This document shows, one piece after another, positions 23,660 through 32,255 of a stretch of 34,340 nucleotides of DNA. The stretch is from positions 1 through 34,340 of the forward strand of contig DATKYO010000062.1 in the NCBI GenBank assembly GCA_035528475.1. The letters are read 5' to 3'. The notes under the pieces are model-generated. The model was given only the letters and a program-made list of their open reading frames with translations, ran no database searches and was not told the origin of the DNA. The translations under genes and the position numbers were made by a program. The stretch is from SD8 sp035528475. Its GTDB lineage: Archaea; Halobacteriota; Methanomicrobia; Methanomicrobiales; Methanospirillaceae. The stretch's first letter is position 1. Each line of letters opens with the position of its first letter.

Positions 23660-24705
23660 GAATCATCACGTATGGGGTCTATATCCCAAGGTTTCGAATT
23701 AAGGTAGAGGAGATTGCCAGGGTCTGGGGAGCCAACCCTGATGATATCAGTGGAGGACTTGGTGTATATTCCAAGTCTGTTCCCGACCTTGACGAAGATA
23801 CTGCAACAATTGCCGTTGAAGCGGCAAGGAGTGCACTTGAAAGGAGGGCTGTGAATCCCGCCGACATCGGTGCCATCTATGTAGGAAGCGAGTCGCATCC
23901 ATATGCAGTAAAACCCACGGCCTGTACGGTTGGGGAGGCCATCGGCGCCACGCCCAATATGACCGCTGCAGATTATGAATTCGCCTGCAAGGCAGGAACG
24001 GCGGGTATACAGACCTGTATGGGTCTCGTGAAAAGCAGGATGATACAGTACGGGGTGGCCATCGGCTCAGATGTTGCACAGGGTGCTCCCAGTGATGCGC
24101 TTGAATATACCGCTGCGGCCGGGGGGGCTGCGTATGTGATCGGGCGCGATGACCCAATCGCCATTCTTCATCATACGGCTTCTTTTACCACAGATACCCC
24201 TGATTTCTGGAGAAGAGAAGGTCAGGACTATCCCCGTCACGGAGGCAGGTTTACCGGAGAGCCAGGATATTTCCGCCATATCGAGGGCGCGGTCAGACTC
24301 CTTTTTGAGCAGACCGGAAAGAGTCCGAAAGATTATGATTATGCGGTTTTCCACCAGCCGAATGCGAAATTTCCTCAAAGGGTGGCAAAGATTCTCGGCT
24401 TTTCTGCAGAGCAGATAAAGCCTGGCCTGGTTGTTCCCCGCCTGGGCAACACTTACAGCGGATCGTCTATGATCGGTCTGGCAGCCACCCTGGATATCGC
24501 CAAACCTGGTGACAGGATATTTGTTGCATCATTCGGTTCAGGAGCCGGTAGTGATGCCTTCGATATCGAAGTAACCGATGCCATTGAATCGCATCTCTTT
24601 TCAAGGGACGCGGCTCCCGGAGTAGAGAAACTGCTTGAAAATCCCATATATATCGGATATGCACAGTATGCAAGACACAAGGGCAAGATCGTGATGCAAA
24701 AATGA
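23653..24705 (+). CDS. Hydroxymethylglutaryl-CoA synthase (archaeal)
   Basis: A 350-residue archaeal HMG-CoA synthase. The start ATG (MVGIITYGVYIPRFRI) lies within the end of the regulator gene. Active-site residues are Glu80 (VGSES), Cys112 (YEFACKAGTAG) and the His of YAVFHQPNAKFP; LGNTYSGSS and FGSGAGSDAF complete the thiolase fold. It condenses acetyl-CoA with acetoacetyl-CoA. In methanogens it forms a complex with the thiolase and DUF35 protein that passes the intermediate through a shared CoA site, and all three genes are here in that order. Confidence 0.95.
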   Translation: MVGIITYGVYIPRFRIKVEEIARVWGANPDDISGGLGVYSKSVPDLDEDTATIAVEAARSALERRAVNPADIGAIYVGSESHPYAVKPTACTVGEAIGATPNMTAADYEFACKAGTAGIQTCMGLVKSRMIQYGVAIGSDVAQGAPSDALEYTAAAGGAAYVIGRDDPIAILHHTASFTTDTPDFWRREGQDYPRHGGRFTGEPGYFRHIEGAVRLLFEQTGKSPKDYDYAVFHQPNAKFPQRVAKILGFSAEQIKPGLVVPRLGNTYSGSSMIGLAATLDIAKPGDRIFVASFGSGAGSDAFDIEVTDAIESHLFSRDAAPGVEKLLENPIYIGYAQYARHKGKIVMQK

Positions 24706-25865
24706 GAGACGTTGCAGTAATAGGTGCAGGGTGCACTTCATTCGGAGAGAAGTGGAACACGTCGTTCCGACATCTCTTCGTAGAAGCGGGAACACTTGCC
24801 CTTGAGGATGCATGCGTGGCAGGCGAACAGATTGACGCCATGTACGTGGGCAATATGAGCGCCGGCCGATTCGTGGATCAGGAGCATATCGGGGCGCTTA
24901 TTGCAGATTATGCAGGACTTGCCTCGCATCATATTCCTGCCACAAGGGTTGAGGCGGCCTGCGCTTCCGGCGGACTTGCCTTCCGGGAGGCGGTCATCTC
25001 GGTTGCCAGCGGCATGGAGGATATTGTGGTCGCCGCAGGCGTTGAGAAGATGACGGATGTTGCCTCCGGCGCGAGTGTAGATACACTCGCCGGGGCAGCA
25101 GACAGGGAATGGGAAGGGTTTGTTGGAGCTACTTTCCCTGGGCTTTACGCCATGATCGCGAAAGACTACATGAACCGATTCCCCCTTACCCGGGAACAAC
25201 TGGCACAGGTTGCGGTGAAAAATCACTATAACGGCGCACGAAATCCTATCGCCCAGTTCCAGCAGGAGATCAGTATTGATACCGTCCTTCGATCATCCCT
25301 GGTTGCGGACCCTCTCCGCCTGTTTGATTGTTCTCCTATCACGGACGGAGCGGCAGCGGTAATCGTTGCGCCCCTTGAAAGGGCCAGGGAGTTTACAGAT
25401 ACACCTATCAAGGTTCTTGCGAGTGCGCAGGCCAGTGATACCATCACACTCCATGACCGCCGTGATATCAGCACTCTCGATGCCACCGTGGCAGCAGCAC
25501 AGAAGGCATTTGCCATGGCACGAGTGAACCCCCAGGATATCGATCTTGTTGAGGTGCATGATTGCTTTACAATCGCAGAAATCTGTGCGATTGAAGACCT
25601 GGGATTCTGCGCGAAAGGTATGGGCGGGAAGCTGACCGAGGAAGGGGTTACCGCCTTAAATGGCGATCTTCCGGTAAATACCAGCGGCGGGCTGAAAGCC
25701 TGCGGACATCCTGTGGGAGCCACCGGCATCAAACAGGTTTATGAGATTGTCCAGCAGCTCCGCGGAGAGGCAGGAAAACGCCAAATCGAAGGCGCAAAAA
25801 TTGGCATGACCCAGAATGTTGGCGGAACAGGTGCCACGGTGGCCATTCATATCCTGGGGGTGTGA
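24702..25865 (+). CDS. Acetyl-CoA C-acetyltransferase (archaeal acetoacetyl-CoA thiolase)
   Basis: A 387-residue thiolase of the archaeal SCP2-like type. The nucleophile is Cys87 (EAACASGG), with VEVHDCF and the final ACGHPVGATGIKQ carrying the catalytic His. It joins two acetyl-CoA into acetoacetyl-CoA, an unfavourable step that is drawn forward by the HMG-CoA synthase partner. Its ATG overlaps the synthase stop by 4 bases, and the DUF35 gene starts 3 bases after it. Confidence 0.93.
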   Translation: MRDVAVIGAGCTSFGEKWNTSFRHLFVEAGTLALEDACVAGEQIDAMYVGNMSAGRFVDQEHIGALIADYAGLASHHIPATRVEAACASGGLAFREAVISVASGMEDIVVAAGVEKMTDVASGASVDTLAGAADREWEGFVGATFPGLYAMIAKDYMNRFPLTREQLAQVAVKNHYNGARNPIAQFQQEISIDTVLRSSLVADPLRLFDCSPITDGAAAVIVAPLERAREFTDTPIKVLASAQASDTITLHDRRDISTLDATVAAAQKAFAMARVNPQDIDLVEVHDCFTIAEICAIEDLGFCAKGMGGKLTEEGVTALNGDLPVNTSGGLKACGHPVGATGIKQVYEIVQQLRGEAGKRQIEGAKIGMTQNVGGTGATVAIHILGV

Positions 25866-25868
25866 AAT

Positions 25869-26264
25869 TTGTCATCAGTTGCCAGGTTCTGGAGAAAGAT
25901 ACCCCAGCGATACAACCTGATAGGTACGAAGTGCACTAACTGCGGGAGGTACTTCTTCCCACCCCGTACTTTCTGCCCGGAATGTCGACGTGCAGGAAAT
26001 ATTGTAGAGCACAAATTCAAAGGGAACGGAACGGTGGTTACATATACCATCATACGGACGGCTAGCGAACAGTTCGAACAGATGACTCCTTATGTGCTGG
26101 CTATCGTCAAGCTGGATGAAGGGCCGAAGATGACTGCCCAGATAGTATGCGCTCCCGAAGAAGCACGCATAGGAATGAAAGTGAAACCAGTCTTCCGCAG
26201 GATTGCGGCAGATGGGGATTCCGGGGTTATTCACTACGGGACCAAGTATGTTCCGGTCCCTTAA
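25869..26264 (+). CDS. DUF35 OB-fold/zinc-ribbon protein, scaffold of the thiolase-HMG-CoA synthase complex
   Basis: A 131-residue DUF35 protein. The rubredoxin-like zinc site is Cys22/Cys25 and Cys36/Cys39 (CTNCGRYFFPPRTFCPEC), followed by an OB-fold (GNGTVVTYTII...PYVLAIVKLDEG). In the known methanogen complex this protein bridges thiolase and HMG-CoA synthase and provides the shared CoA-binding site. The only usable start is TTG at 25869: an in-frame TGA lies two codons upstream and no ATG or GTG fits. A GGGGGTGTGA tract upstream can pair with 16S rRNA. The stop overlaps the convergent trm5 stop. Confidence 0.92.
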   Translation: MSSVARFWRKIPQRYNLIGTKCTNCGRYFFPPRTFCPECRRAGNIVEHKFKGNGTVVTYTIIRTASEQFEQMTPYVLAIVKLDEGPKMTAQIVCAPEEARIGMKVKPVFRRIAADGDSGVIHYGTKYVPVP

Positions 26265-27184
26265 TCATCCTCTTTTTCGAGAGTGATATCATATACCGCA
26301 TGCCATTTCCCCGGCGAATATGAACGTACGTATTTTTCCCTGATCTTATCAACGGGGAACCGGTCGAAATATGGCAGGAGCTCCTCTTCTTCCGACACAA
26401 GCGCATAACAGTGGATAGTTCCCCTTTTTCTGCAAAGCCGCACGGCGGTGGGCATAAACCGGAAGGCGTGGATGGGGTAGTTCATCACGATCCTGTCAAA
26501 TCTCCAGGGAAGCACGTCAGCCAGTCGGTGTGCGTCCGAGAGTACAGGAAGAACATTTCGTGTCCTGTTAAGATGAAGATTTTTCACCATGATACGAACT
26601 GCCGCTGCATTTATATCACAGGCTACAACAAAAGAGGCTGAATTTGCAAGACTGATTGCAAATGGACCGACTCCGGCAAACATATCCATTACCAGCTCGC
26701 CGGAGGCCATCAGGGAAAGGATTCTCTGTCGCTCGGAAGAGAGGCGGGCAGAAAAGTAGGCTGCTTCAAGGTCTATAACAAAACGGTGCCCGTACTCAGT
26801 ATATCGGGTCTTTGCAGTCGGAATGCCTGCAAGAACTTCGAACCGGCGGGTCCTGAACTCCCCTTCCACATCACTCAGGGGGTACAGAACCGTGTGGAGA
26901 GAGGGACGGGATGCAAGGAGCTTTTCGGCTCCTGCTGCATCTCTTTCCTGCATGACTGCAATCCCGCCTATGAGTTCATGCCGTGGGAATGACATCCGCA
27001 GCGAATGGGCGTGGAAACAGCTCCGCTCTGATCCCGCGATGGACTCTGTGACCGGAAAGAGAATGCTATCGCCATCTGTCCGCGGTTTGAGTCCTCGATC
27101 CAGGAATCCGGATAGTAGAAGTTCCCGCCGTTTCTCCTCACCATGCTCGCGATCTACCCGGATGCACCACTGTTCTACTTCCAC
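26261..27184 (-). CDS. trm5: tRNA (guanine37-N1)-methyltransferase Trm5 family
   Basis: A 307-residue class I methyltransferase of the Trm5/TYW2 group. The core shows RYTEYGHRFVIDLEAAYFSARLSSER (about 127-152), the SAM loop DMFAGVGPFAISLA (167-180) and VACDINAAAV. The motif MNYPIHAFRFM (234-244) with Asn235 corresponds to the NLP motif of Trm5, so m1G37 formation is more likely than the aminocarboxypropyl transfer of Taw2. The start is GTG at 27184. It sits between the two halves of the mevalonate set, on the opposite strand. Confidence 0.85.
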   Translation of the reverse strand: MEVEQWCIRVDREHGEEKRRELLLSGFLDRGLKPRTDGDSILFPVTESIAGSERSCFHAHSLRMSFPRHELIGGIAVMQERDAAGAEKLLASRPSLHTVLYPLSDVEGEFRTRRFEVLAGIPTAKTRYTEYGHRFVIDLEAAYFSARLSSERQRILSLMASGELVMDMFAGVGPFAISLANSASFVVACDINAAAVRIMVKNLHLNRTRNVLPVLSDAHRLADVLPWRFDRIVMNYPIHAFRFMPTAVRLCRKRGTIHCYALVSEEEELLPYFDRFPVDKIREKYVRSYSPGKWHAVYDITLEKEDD

Positions 27185-27226
27185 CTGGCACCATCCATCA
27201 TTTATCTGGAGAACATAACATTATCC
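27185..27226. promoter_or_regulatory. Divergent promoter, trm5 / hmgA
   Basis: A 42-base gap holds both promoters. TTTATC (27201-27206) lies about 23-26 bases before the hmgA ATG, implying a leaderless message. For trm5 the minus strand offers GGATAATGTTATG near 27214-27226. Confidence 0.45.
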
Positions 27227-28435
27227 ATGGAAGGTTATCTCGAGAGACTTAAAAATGGGTCTCTGAAATTATATGCCCTGGAGCAGGAGCTTCCACCTGA
27301 TGACGCGGTGCGGGTGCGGAGGGCTTTTATCGAGGAGACGACCGGGGTAAATCTGGCTAAAATCGGCTCATATACCATCAATATCGAGCGGGTTGCCAAA
27401 AAGAACTGTGAGAACATGATCGGGACCGTCCAGGTACCTCTTGGTGTGGCCGGGCCGCTGCCTGTCAGAGGGGAGTATGCCCACGGAGATTTTTTCCTTC
27501 CCCTTGCAACGACGGAGGGAGCTCTTGTCGCATCGGTAAACAGGGGGTGCAGTGCTATTGCCCGGGCAGCCGGTGGAGCGGACGTCCGGATCATGAGGGA
27601 TGGGATGACCCGTGCCCCGGTATTTGCTGCTGACAGCGTGACACATGCCAGGAAAGTTCAAGACTGGATTACGGATCACCATGATGAAATTGTATCTGCT
27701 GCAGAGAGCACCACCTCTCATGGAAAGCTTCTGGATATTGTTCCCATCGTAACAGGTACGTCCATCTATGTCCGTATGGAGTATGATACCAAGGATGCCA
27801 TGGGAATGAACATGGTGACAATTGCCAGTGCACGGGCGGCAGACGTCATAAGCGATGCAACCGGAGCGCGTATCATCGCCCTTTCGGGCAATATGTGCAC
27901 CGATAAAAAACCGGCGGCAATAAACCTGGTAATGGGGCGGGGAAAAAGCGTTGTAGCGGGTGTTTTTTTAGAGAATGAACTTGTGGAACGAGTATTCAAG
28001 ACCAATGCATCAGCCATTTCCGAAGTGAACACCAGGAAAAACCTGGTAGGATCGGCACGGGCAGGATCCCTTGGCTTCAATGCCCATGCAGCAAATATCG
28101 TGGCCGCCATGTTCATCGCCTGCGGGCAGGATGCTGCACATGTAGTGGAAGGGAGCAGTGCCATCACCACCGTCGATCCCGCTCCGGGAGGAATATACGT
28201 CTCCGTGACCCTTCCTTCACTGGCAGTGGGTACCGTTGGGGGAGGTACAGGCGTCGAAACCCAGAACGAATGCCTGCAATTGCTTGGTGTAGCAGGCGGA
28301 GGCAATCCCCCGGGTGCAAATTCTAAAAAAATGGCTGAGATAGTAGCATGCGGGGTACTTGCCGGAGAACTCTCACTGCTTGGTGCATTGGCGGCCCAGC
28401 ATCTCGCAAGGGCCCATCAGCAGCTGGGAAGGTAA
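27227..28435 (+). CDS. hmgA: Class I HMG-CoA reductase (NADPH)
   Basis: A 402-residue class I HMG-CoA reductase. Catalytic Glu97 lies in TTEGALVASVNRG; the NADPH loop DAMGMNMV, the Lys-bearing TDKKPAAIN and the final His397 (LARAHQQ) are all present. It reduces HMG-CoA to mevalonate, the committed step to archaeal ether-lipid isoprenoids. I chose the ATG at 27227 (MEGYLERLKNGSLKLY); the open frame upstream overlaps the trm5 start and is not coding. No membrane segment is present, as usual in archaea. Confidence 0.96.
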   Translation: MEGYLERLKNGSLKLYALEQELPPDDAVRVRRAFIEETTGVNLAKIGSYTINIERVAKKNCENMIGTVQVPLGVAGPLPVRGEYAHGDFFLPLATTEGALVASVNRGCSAIARAAGGADVRIMRDGMTRAPVFAADSVTHARKVQDWITDHHDEIVSAAESTTSHGKLLDIVPIVTGTSIYVRMEYDTKDAMGMNMVTIASARAADVISDATGARIIALSGNMCTDKKPAAINLVMGRGKSVVAGVFLENELVERVFKTNASAISEVNTRKNLVGSARAGSLGFNAHAANIVAAMFIACGQDAAHVVEGSSAITTVDPAPGGIYVSVTLPSLAVGTVGGGTGVETQNECLQLLGVAGGGNPPGANSKKMAEIVACGVLAGELSLLGALAAQHLARAHQQLGR

Positions 28436-28502
28436 TATTTATTATTACGGTTTTCCCGCGATTTCCATAAAAAATACTTTTTCGTCCTTACAGCCTTAAT
28501 GC

Positions 28503-28985
28503 CTAAAATCTGAACCATTTCATCATTACTGCTGCATCTTCGCCATTCGCATAATATCCGGCAATACAAAATACCTGCCGGTATCCGATTTTTTCATAAA
28601 ATTCCCTGGCTCTCCTGTTGGAAATTCTCACCTCTAGCTGCACACCTGATGCCAGCTCCACTGCAAATTGGTGTTCCGCCCGTTTGACGAGCATCCTGCC
28701 GATCGCCCTTCTGCGCCAGGCAGGTGAGACCGCAAGGTTGCAGATGTGTCCGTATATTTCTTCACCTGTATCCTCCAGACCTCCAACAATAAAACCTACC
28801 ACGTCTCTGTCCAGAACAGCAACAAAAATTGTACTTGGAAAGTAGGTCAGCGTTTCCTTGAATGTCTCTATATCCCAGGGATCAGGGAAAGATTCACTCT
28901 CTATTCTCACAATGTTACTTAGATCGGCGGATAATGCCCTTCGAATATGTATCTGGCCGGACATTGCATCAATACTCTTTGCCAT
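28503..28985 (-). CDS. rimI: GNAT N-acetyltransferase, RimI/Ard1-like
   Basis: A 160-residue GNAT protein. It has the RimI-like opening IRRALSADLSNIVRIESESFPDPW, the acetyl-CoA loop AVSPAWRRRAIGRMLV and the C-terminal LEVRISNRRAREFYEKIGYRQV...YYANGEDA. Archaeal members acetylate protein N-termini. The ATG at 28985 follows GTGA; the frame runs upstream to 29069 but that stretch is AT-rich promoter. It is divergent from the DUF1015 gene across 58 bases containing a TTTATTTATTC box for this strand. Confidence 0.85.
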   Translation of the reverse strand: MAKSIDAMSGQIHIRRALSADLSNIVRIESESFPDPWDIETFKETLTYFPSTIFVAVLDRDVVGFIVGGLEDTGEEIYGHICNLAVSPAWRRRAIGRMLVKRAEHQFAVELASGVQLEVRISNRRAREFYEKIGYRQVFCIAGYYANGEDAAVMMKWFRF

Positions 28986-29043
28986 TTCACTGCAATAATA
29001 TAGTCTCAAGAAGAATAAATAAAAAAAGGAGTCGGTGTGAATA

Positions 29044-30303
29044 GTGAATATTTTTCGTTTTATGGCCATAAGGCCGGAAAAAAATGCCGCCCCGCAGATT
29101 GCTGCCGTGCCTTATGATGTGGTGACGGCACATGAAGCCGCCCTGTGCATAGCGGAAAATCCCCTCAGCTTTTTACGGGTAACCCGACCAGACGCGGAAC
29201 TTCCTGACCTGGCACCGGATGATGAACAGGTCTACCGGCGGGCCAGAGAAAATTTTGATACATTGTTGGCCAAAGGCCTTCTCCTGCATGATTCAAAGCC
29301 AGCCATGTATGTCTACAGGGTGATCAGCGGGGATGTCAGCTATACCGGACTCGGGTGTTGCCTGGATACCAGAGATTATGAACAGAACATAATTCGAAGG
29401 CATGAACTGACCAGATACGACAAGGAAGAAGACAGGACAAAGCATATCGATGCGGTCAATGCCCATACAGGACCGGTTGTACTCCTCTACAGGGATGCAG
29501 AGGCCATCTGCTCTCTGGTTGAGGCGGAGGCGGATAAAAAGGGCGTCCCTGATGCGGAAGTGAAGTGGCCGGACGGCACTGTACACCAGATATTCCGGAT
29601 CGATGACGAGCAGATCCTCTCACGTCTCGAAGACCATTTCTCCGGAATCAATGCCCTGTATATCGCGGATGGACACCACAGGGCAAAGTCTGCGGTAAAT
29701 GTTGCCCATAGAAGACAGCGGAGGGGAGAGGGAAGTGAAGAGACAGGGAGATTTTTAGGGGTCCTCTTTGCTCATAACAGGGTAAAGATACATGGATACA
29801 GCCGTCTGCTCACCGATCTCCGCGGATATAGTCAGGATGAATTTTTGAAAAAACTCAGGGAGCATTATGATGTCCGCCCCTATGGAGAGGTGGATGATTG
29901 CAAATACCAGATATCGCCAATGGTTTCACCATCGGCAGGTGTACATATAGTGCACATGTACCTCGGGGGGCAATGGTATGAATGCACATCTGATACAGAC
30001 CCCGACGCAGGGATTATTGAGTCGCTTGATGTTTCGATCCTTCAAAAAAAGGTCCTTTTCAGGATTCTGGATATTACCGATCCCCGTGGCGATTCCCGGC
30101 TCCAGTATCTCGGTGGTGCCCGCCCTCTCGCTGATCTCCAGGAAATGGTTGATTCGGGAGATTTTGTGGCTGCATTCGCCATGCAGCCTGTGAATGTGGA
30201 AACGGTGCTGGATATCGCCGATGCGGGGGGGATTATGCCCCCAAAATCCACCTGGTTTGAACCGAAGCTTCTGTCAGGGCTTATCGTGCATACCCTGGAC
30301 TAA
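29044..30303 (+). CDS. DUF1015 family protein
   Basis: A 419-residue DUF1015 protein. Diagnostic segments are PQIAAVPYDVV near the start, IIRRHELT...DRTKHIDAVNAHTGPV, YIADGHHRAKSA at about 206-217 (Asp209, His211, His212) and the late PPKSTWFEPKLLSGL. The family is widespread and conserved in methanogens but its reaction is unknown; the clustered Asp/His/Arg residues suggest an enzyme. Translation starts at GTG 29044, with AGGAGTCGGTG upstream. hisG follows after 42 bases with its own AT-rich region. Confidence 0.87.
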   Translation: MNIFRFMAIRPEKNAAPQIAAVPYDVVTAHEAALCIAENPLSFLRVTRPDAELPDLAPDDEQVYRRARENFDTLLAKGLLLHDSKPAMYVYRVISGDVSYTGLGCCLDTRDYEQNIIRRHELTRYDKEEDRTKHIDAVNAHTGPVVLLYRDAEAICSLVEAEADKKGVPDAEVKWPDGTVHQIFRIDDEQILSRLEDHFSGINALYIADGHHRAKSAVNVAHRRQRRGEGSEETGRFLGVLFAHNRVKIHGYSRLLTDLRGYSQDEFLKKLREHYDVRPYGEVDDCKYQISPMVSPSAGVHIVHMYLGGQWYECTSDTDPDAGIIESLDVSILQKKVLFRILDITDPRGDSRLQYLGGARPLADLQEMVDSGDFVAAFAMQPVNVETVLDIADAGGIMPPKSTWFEPKLLSGLIVHTLD

Positions 30304-30345
30304 AAGAGGAATAATTTATTCAGGCCCGGTGCCTATTTTCTCCAC

Positions 30346-31218
30346 ATGATCAGTATCGCTCTTCCGAAAGGGAGCCTTGAAGAACAGACGCTGCAGCTTT
30401 TCAGGGAGGCCGACCTGGAAGTCAGGAGAAGTGACAGGGATTACAATCCGGTTATCAGGGATAGCAGGATAGAAAAAGTAAAGATCCTTCGTCCCCAGGA
30501 GATCCCAAAATACGTGGAGATGGGATATTTCGACATGGGGATTTCCGGGCTTGACTGGGTAAAGGAGACCGGCTCCCGTGTACGGGAAGTAGCCAGGCTC
30601 AATTACAGCAAGACAGGGGAGGGAACGGTAAAGATAGTGGTGGCGGTCCACCAGGATGAACCTGTGAATGAGGTATCGAAAATCCGGCCCAACAGCAGGG
30701 TGACTACCGAGTACCCGGAATTAACCAGGGAGTACTTCGGCAGAATGGGTATCCCGGTCCAGATGTTCCCTTCCTATGGCGCATCAGAGGCTAAAGTCCC
30801 GGATCTCATGGATGTTGTGGTGGATCTCACGGAAACCGGAACTACACTGCGCAGAAACGGGTTAAAGATAATCGGGCAGATCATGGAGTCATATACCGTG
30901 ATTATTGCCAACAGGGAAAGTTTTGAAGATGAAGCAAAGCGAAAGGCAATCGAAGAGATCGTCACCCTTCTTCTTGGGGTCATCGATGCCAGGAAGCAGG
31001 TGCTCCTCTCCATGAATGTTCCCGGATCTACCATAGAAGGAGTTATCGCCGTTCTTCCGGCGTTGAAAAAACCCACCGTCAGCCGGCTTCACGGGATAGA
31101 CTACTACAGCATACAGACAGTGGTGGAAAAAGGGATGGTGAACACCCTTATTCCAAACCTTAAAGCTGCCGGGGCAGAGGATATACTGGAGATACCTATC
31201 ACGAAGATTATACGTTAA
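30346..31218 (+). CDS. hisG: ATP phosphoribosyltransferase HisG, long form
   Basis: A 290-residue long-form HisG. It starts ISIALPKGSLEEQTL, has GISGLDWVKETG, and carries the PRPP loop DVVVDLTETGTTLRRNGL. The last ~75 residues (VLPALKKPTVSRL...EKGMVNTLIPNLKAAGAEDILEIPI) are the ACT-like domain through which histidine inhibits the enzyme, so no HisZ partner is needed. It makes the first committed step of histidine synthesis. No other his gene is in the window. Confidence 0.95.
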   Translation: MISIALPKGSLEEQTLQLFREADLEVRRSDRDYNPVIRDSRIEKVKILRPQEIPKYVEMGYFDMGISGLDWVKETGSRVREVARLNYSKTGEGTVKIVVAVHQDEPVNEVSKIRPNSRVTTEYPELTREYFGRMGIPVQMFPSYGASEAKVPDLMDVVVDLTETGTTLRRNGLKIIGQIMESYTVIIANRESFEDEAKRKAIEEIVTLLLGVIDARKQVLLSMNVPGSTIEGVIAVLPALKKPTVSRLHGIDYYSIQTVVEKGMVNTLIPNLKAAGAEDILEIPITKIIR

Positions 31219-31631
31219 GTCCATGAACGGTAGCCGGAATCCGTAATGGCGCGTATCAGGAAGATATCTCCGATAATTTTATTTTTTTGCATATTATTGA
31301 TTCAAGAGAGAAAAGAGAAGAGATTTACGCGTTTTCTTCCAGTATGGATCTGCTATTTCCAATCCCTAGTATTTGCCCGATTGAACAACTGCAACTGTTG
31401 TAATCCTGGAAATGAGATCAAATCCAGGAAAATTGTTAAATAGAATAACGGAAATTCTATCAGTATACAAAAAATCAAGGGAGAGAACCGGTTGCAATGG
31501 AAAACCGAGTCTATTGGCCTTCACCCTCCGGGGTATATTCGACCGCCCATGCTCTCTCGTTTTTCTCTGATTTTTTCCAACAATGAACTTTTTTCCAAGT
31601 ATTTTTTTTCCTTCAGGAGTGTGCGGATTGA
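31219..31631. other. Intergenic region, 413 bp, with hisG terminator candidate
   Basis: The stretch after hisG has a T-rich tract with seven T at 31282-31288, a likely terminator. A 65-codon frame (31246-31443) is open but has a hydrophobic-then-basic composition unlike a known family and no ribosome site; I do not call it. Near the right end, AAGTATTTTTTTTCC (about 31596-31611) and CAGGAGTG supply a promoter-like tract and ribosome site for the RNase H-like gene. No RNA gene was recognised. Confidence 0.5.
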
Positions 31632-32114
31632 ATGTCTGGTAAAATAGATGTGCTGGTGGACGGAAGCGGTGACGGACACAGTGTCGCCCTCTTCCCTGCA
31701 GATGAGGTATTTTTCTCCTATGAACGGGGGGCTTCGAATAATGAAGCGGAATTTAATGCCATCATCCTGGCACTGGAAAACCTTCCTCCACATGGACACG
31801 CCCGTATAATGACTGACAGCCAGGTAGCTGTCTGGAATCTCACCCTTGAAAAGAAGATACGCCATCCTGCTTATATCCGCAAGAGCAGCCATATCCAGGA
31901 TTTGATTATCCAGAAACAGCTCGATGTGGATTTCCAGTGGATACCCCGCAAGCAGAACAGGGCTGACCGGTATTTAAAACACTATATCGCCAGTCTGTGC
32001 GGTGTCAGGGGAAGCGAACCGCTTTATCGCAGGGTGAAACGGCTCGAATCAGAAAATGTCCTTCTGAAGAAAAAACTAAAGAAAGCCATGAAGATGCTGG
32101 AGAGCAGGAAATAA
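31632..32114 (+). CDS. RNase H-like protein with C-terminal coiled coil
   Basis: A 160-residue protein. The RNase HI fold is indicated by Asp10 (LVDGSGDG), Glu40 (ASNNEAEFNAI), Asp62 (MTDSQVAVWNL) and Asp112 (PRKQNRADRYL), the four carboxylates of the active site. It should cut RNA in RNA-DNA hybrids. Residues about 133-157 (YRRVKRLESENVLLKKKLKKAMKM) form a basic heptad pattern, a likely coiled coil not found in minimal RNase HI. It could mediate dimers or a partner contact. AGGAG lies about 17 bases before the ATG. Confidence 0.82.
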   Translation: MSGKIDVLVDGSGDGHSVALFPADEVFFSYERGASNNEAEFNAIILALENLPPHGHARIMTDSQVAVWNLTLEKKIRHPAYIRKSSHIQDLIIQKQLDVDFQWIPRKQNRADRYLKHYIASLCGVRGSEPLYRRVKRLESENVLLKKKLKKAMKMLESRK

Positions 32115-32222
32115 CACGGTAATTGTGACAAGGATGGTGCACAAAATTGGAGAAGAAAGATTGAAATCAGCTATTAGAGATAGCATACACTATAATTTTT
32201 CCGAATCTCAAACACCCCAATG

Positions 32223-32230
32223 TTTATATC
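32223..32230 (+). promoter_or_regulatory. Box A of the lipoprotein gene
   Basis: TTTATATC lies about 30 bases before the ATG at 32256, predicting a leader of only a few bases. It supports this start over the upstream ATG at 32220, which precedes the box. Confidence 0.6.
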
Positions 32231-32255
32231 CATCTTTACAGTAACCGGTATCTGG

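Noticed and set aside
31246..31443. 65-codon frame after hisG
   Set aside because: Overlaps the T-rich hisG terminator tract, no ribosome site, no recognisable family; kept as a note in the intergenic entry.
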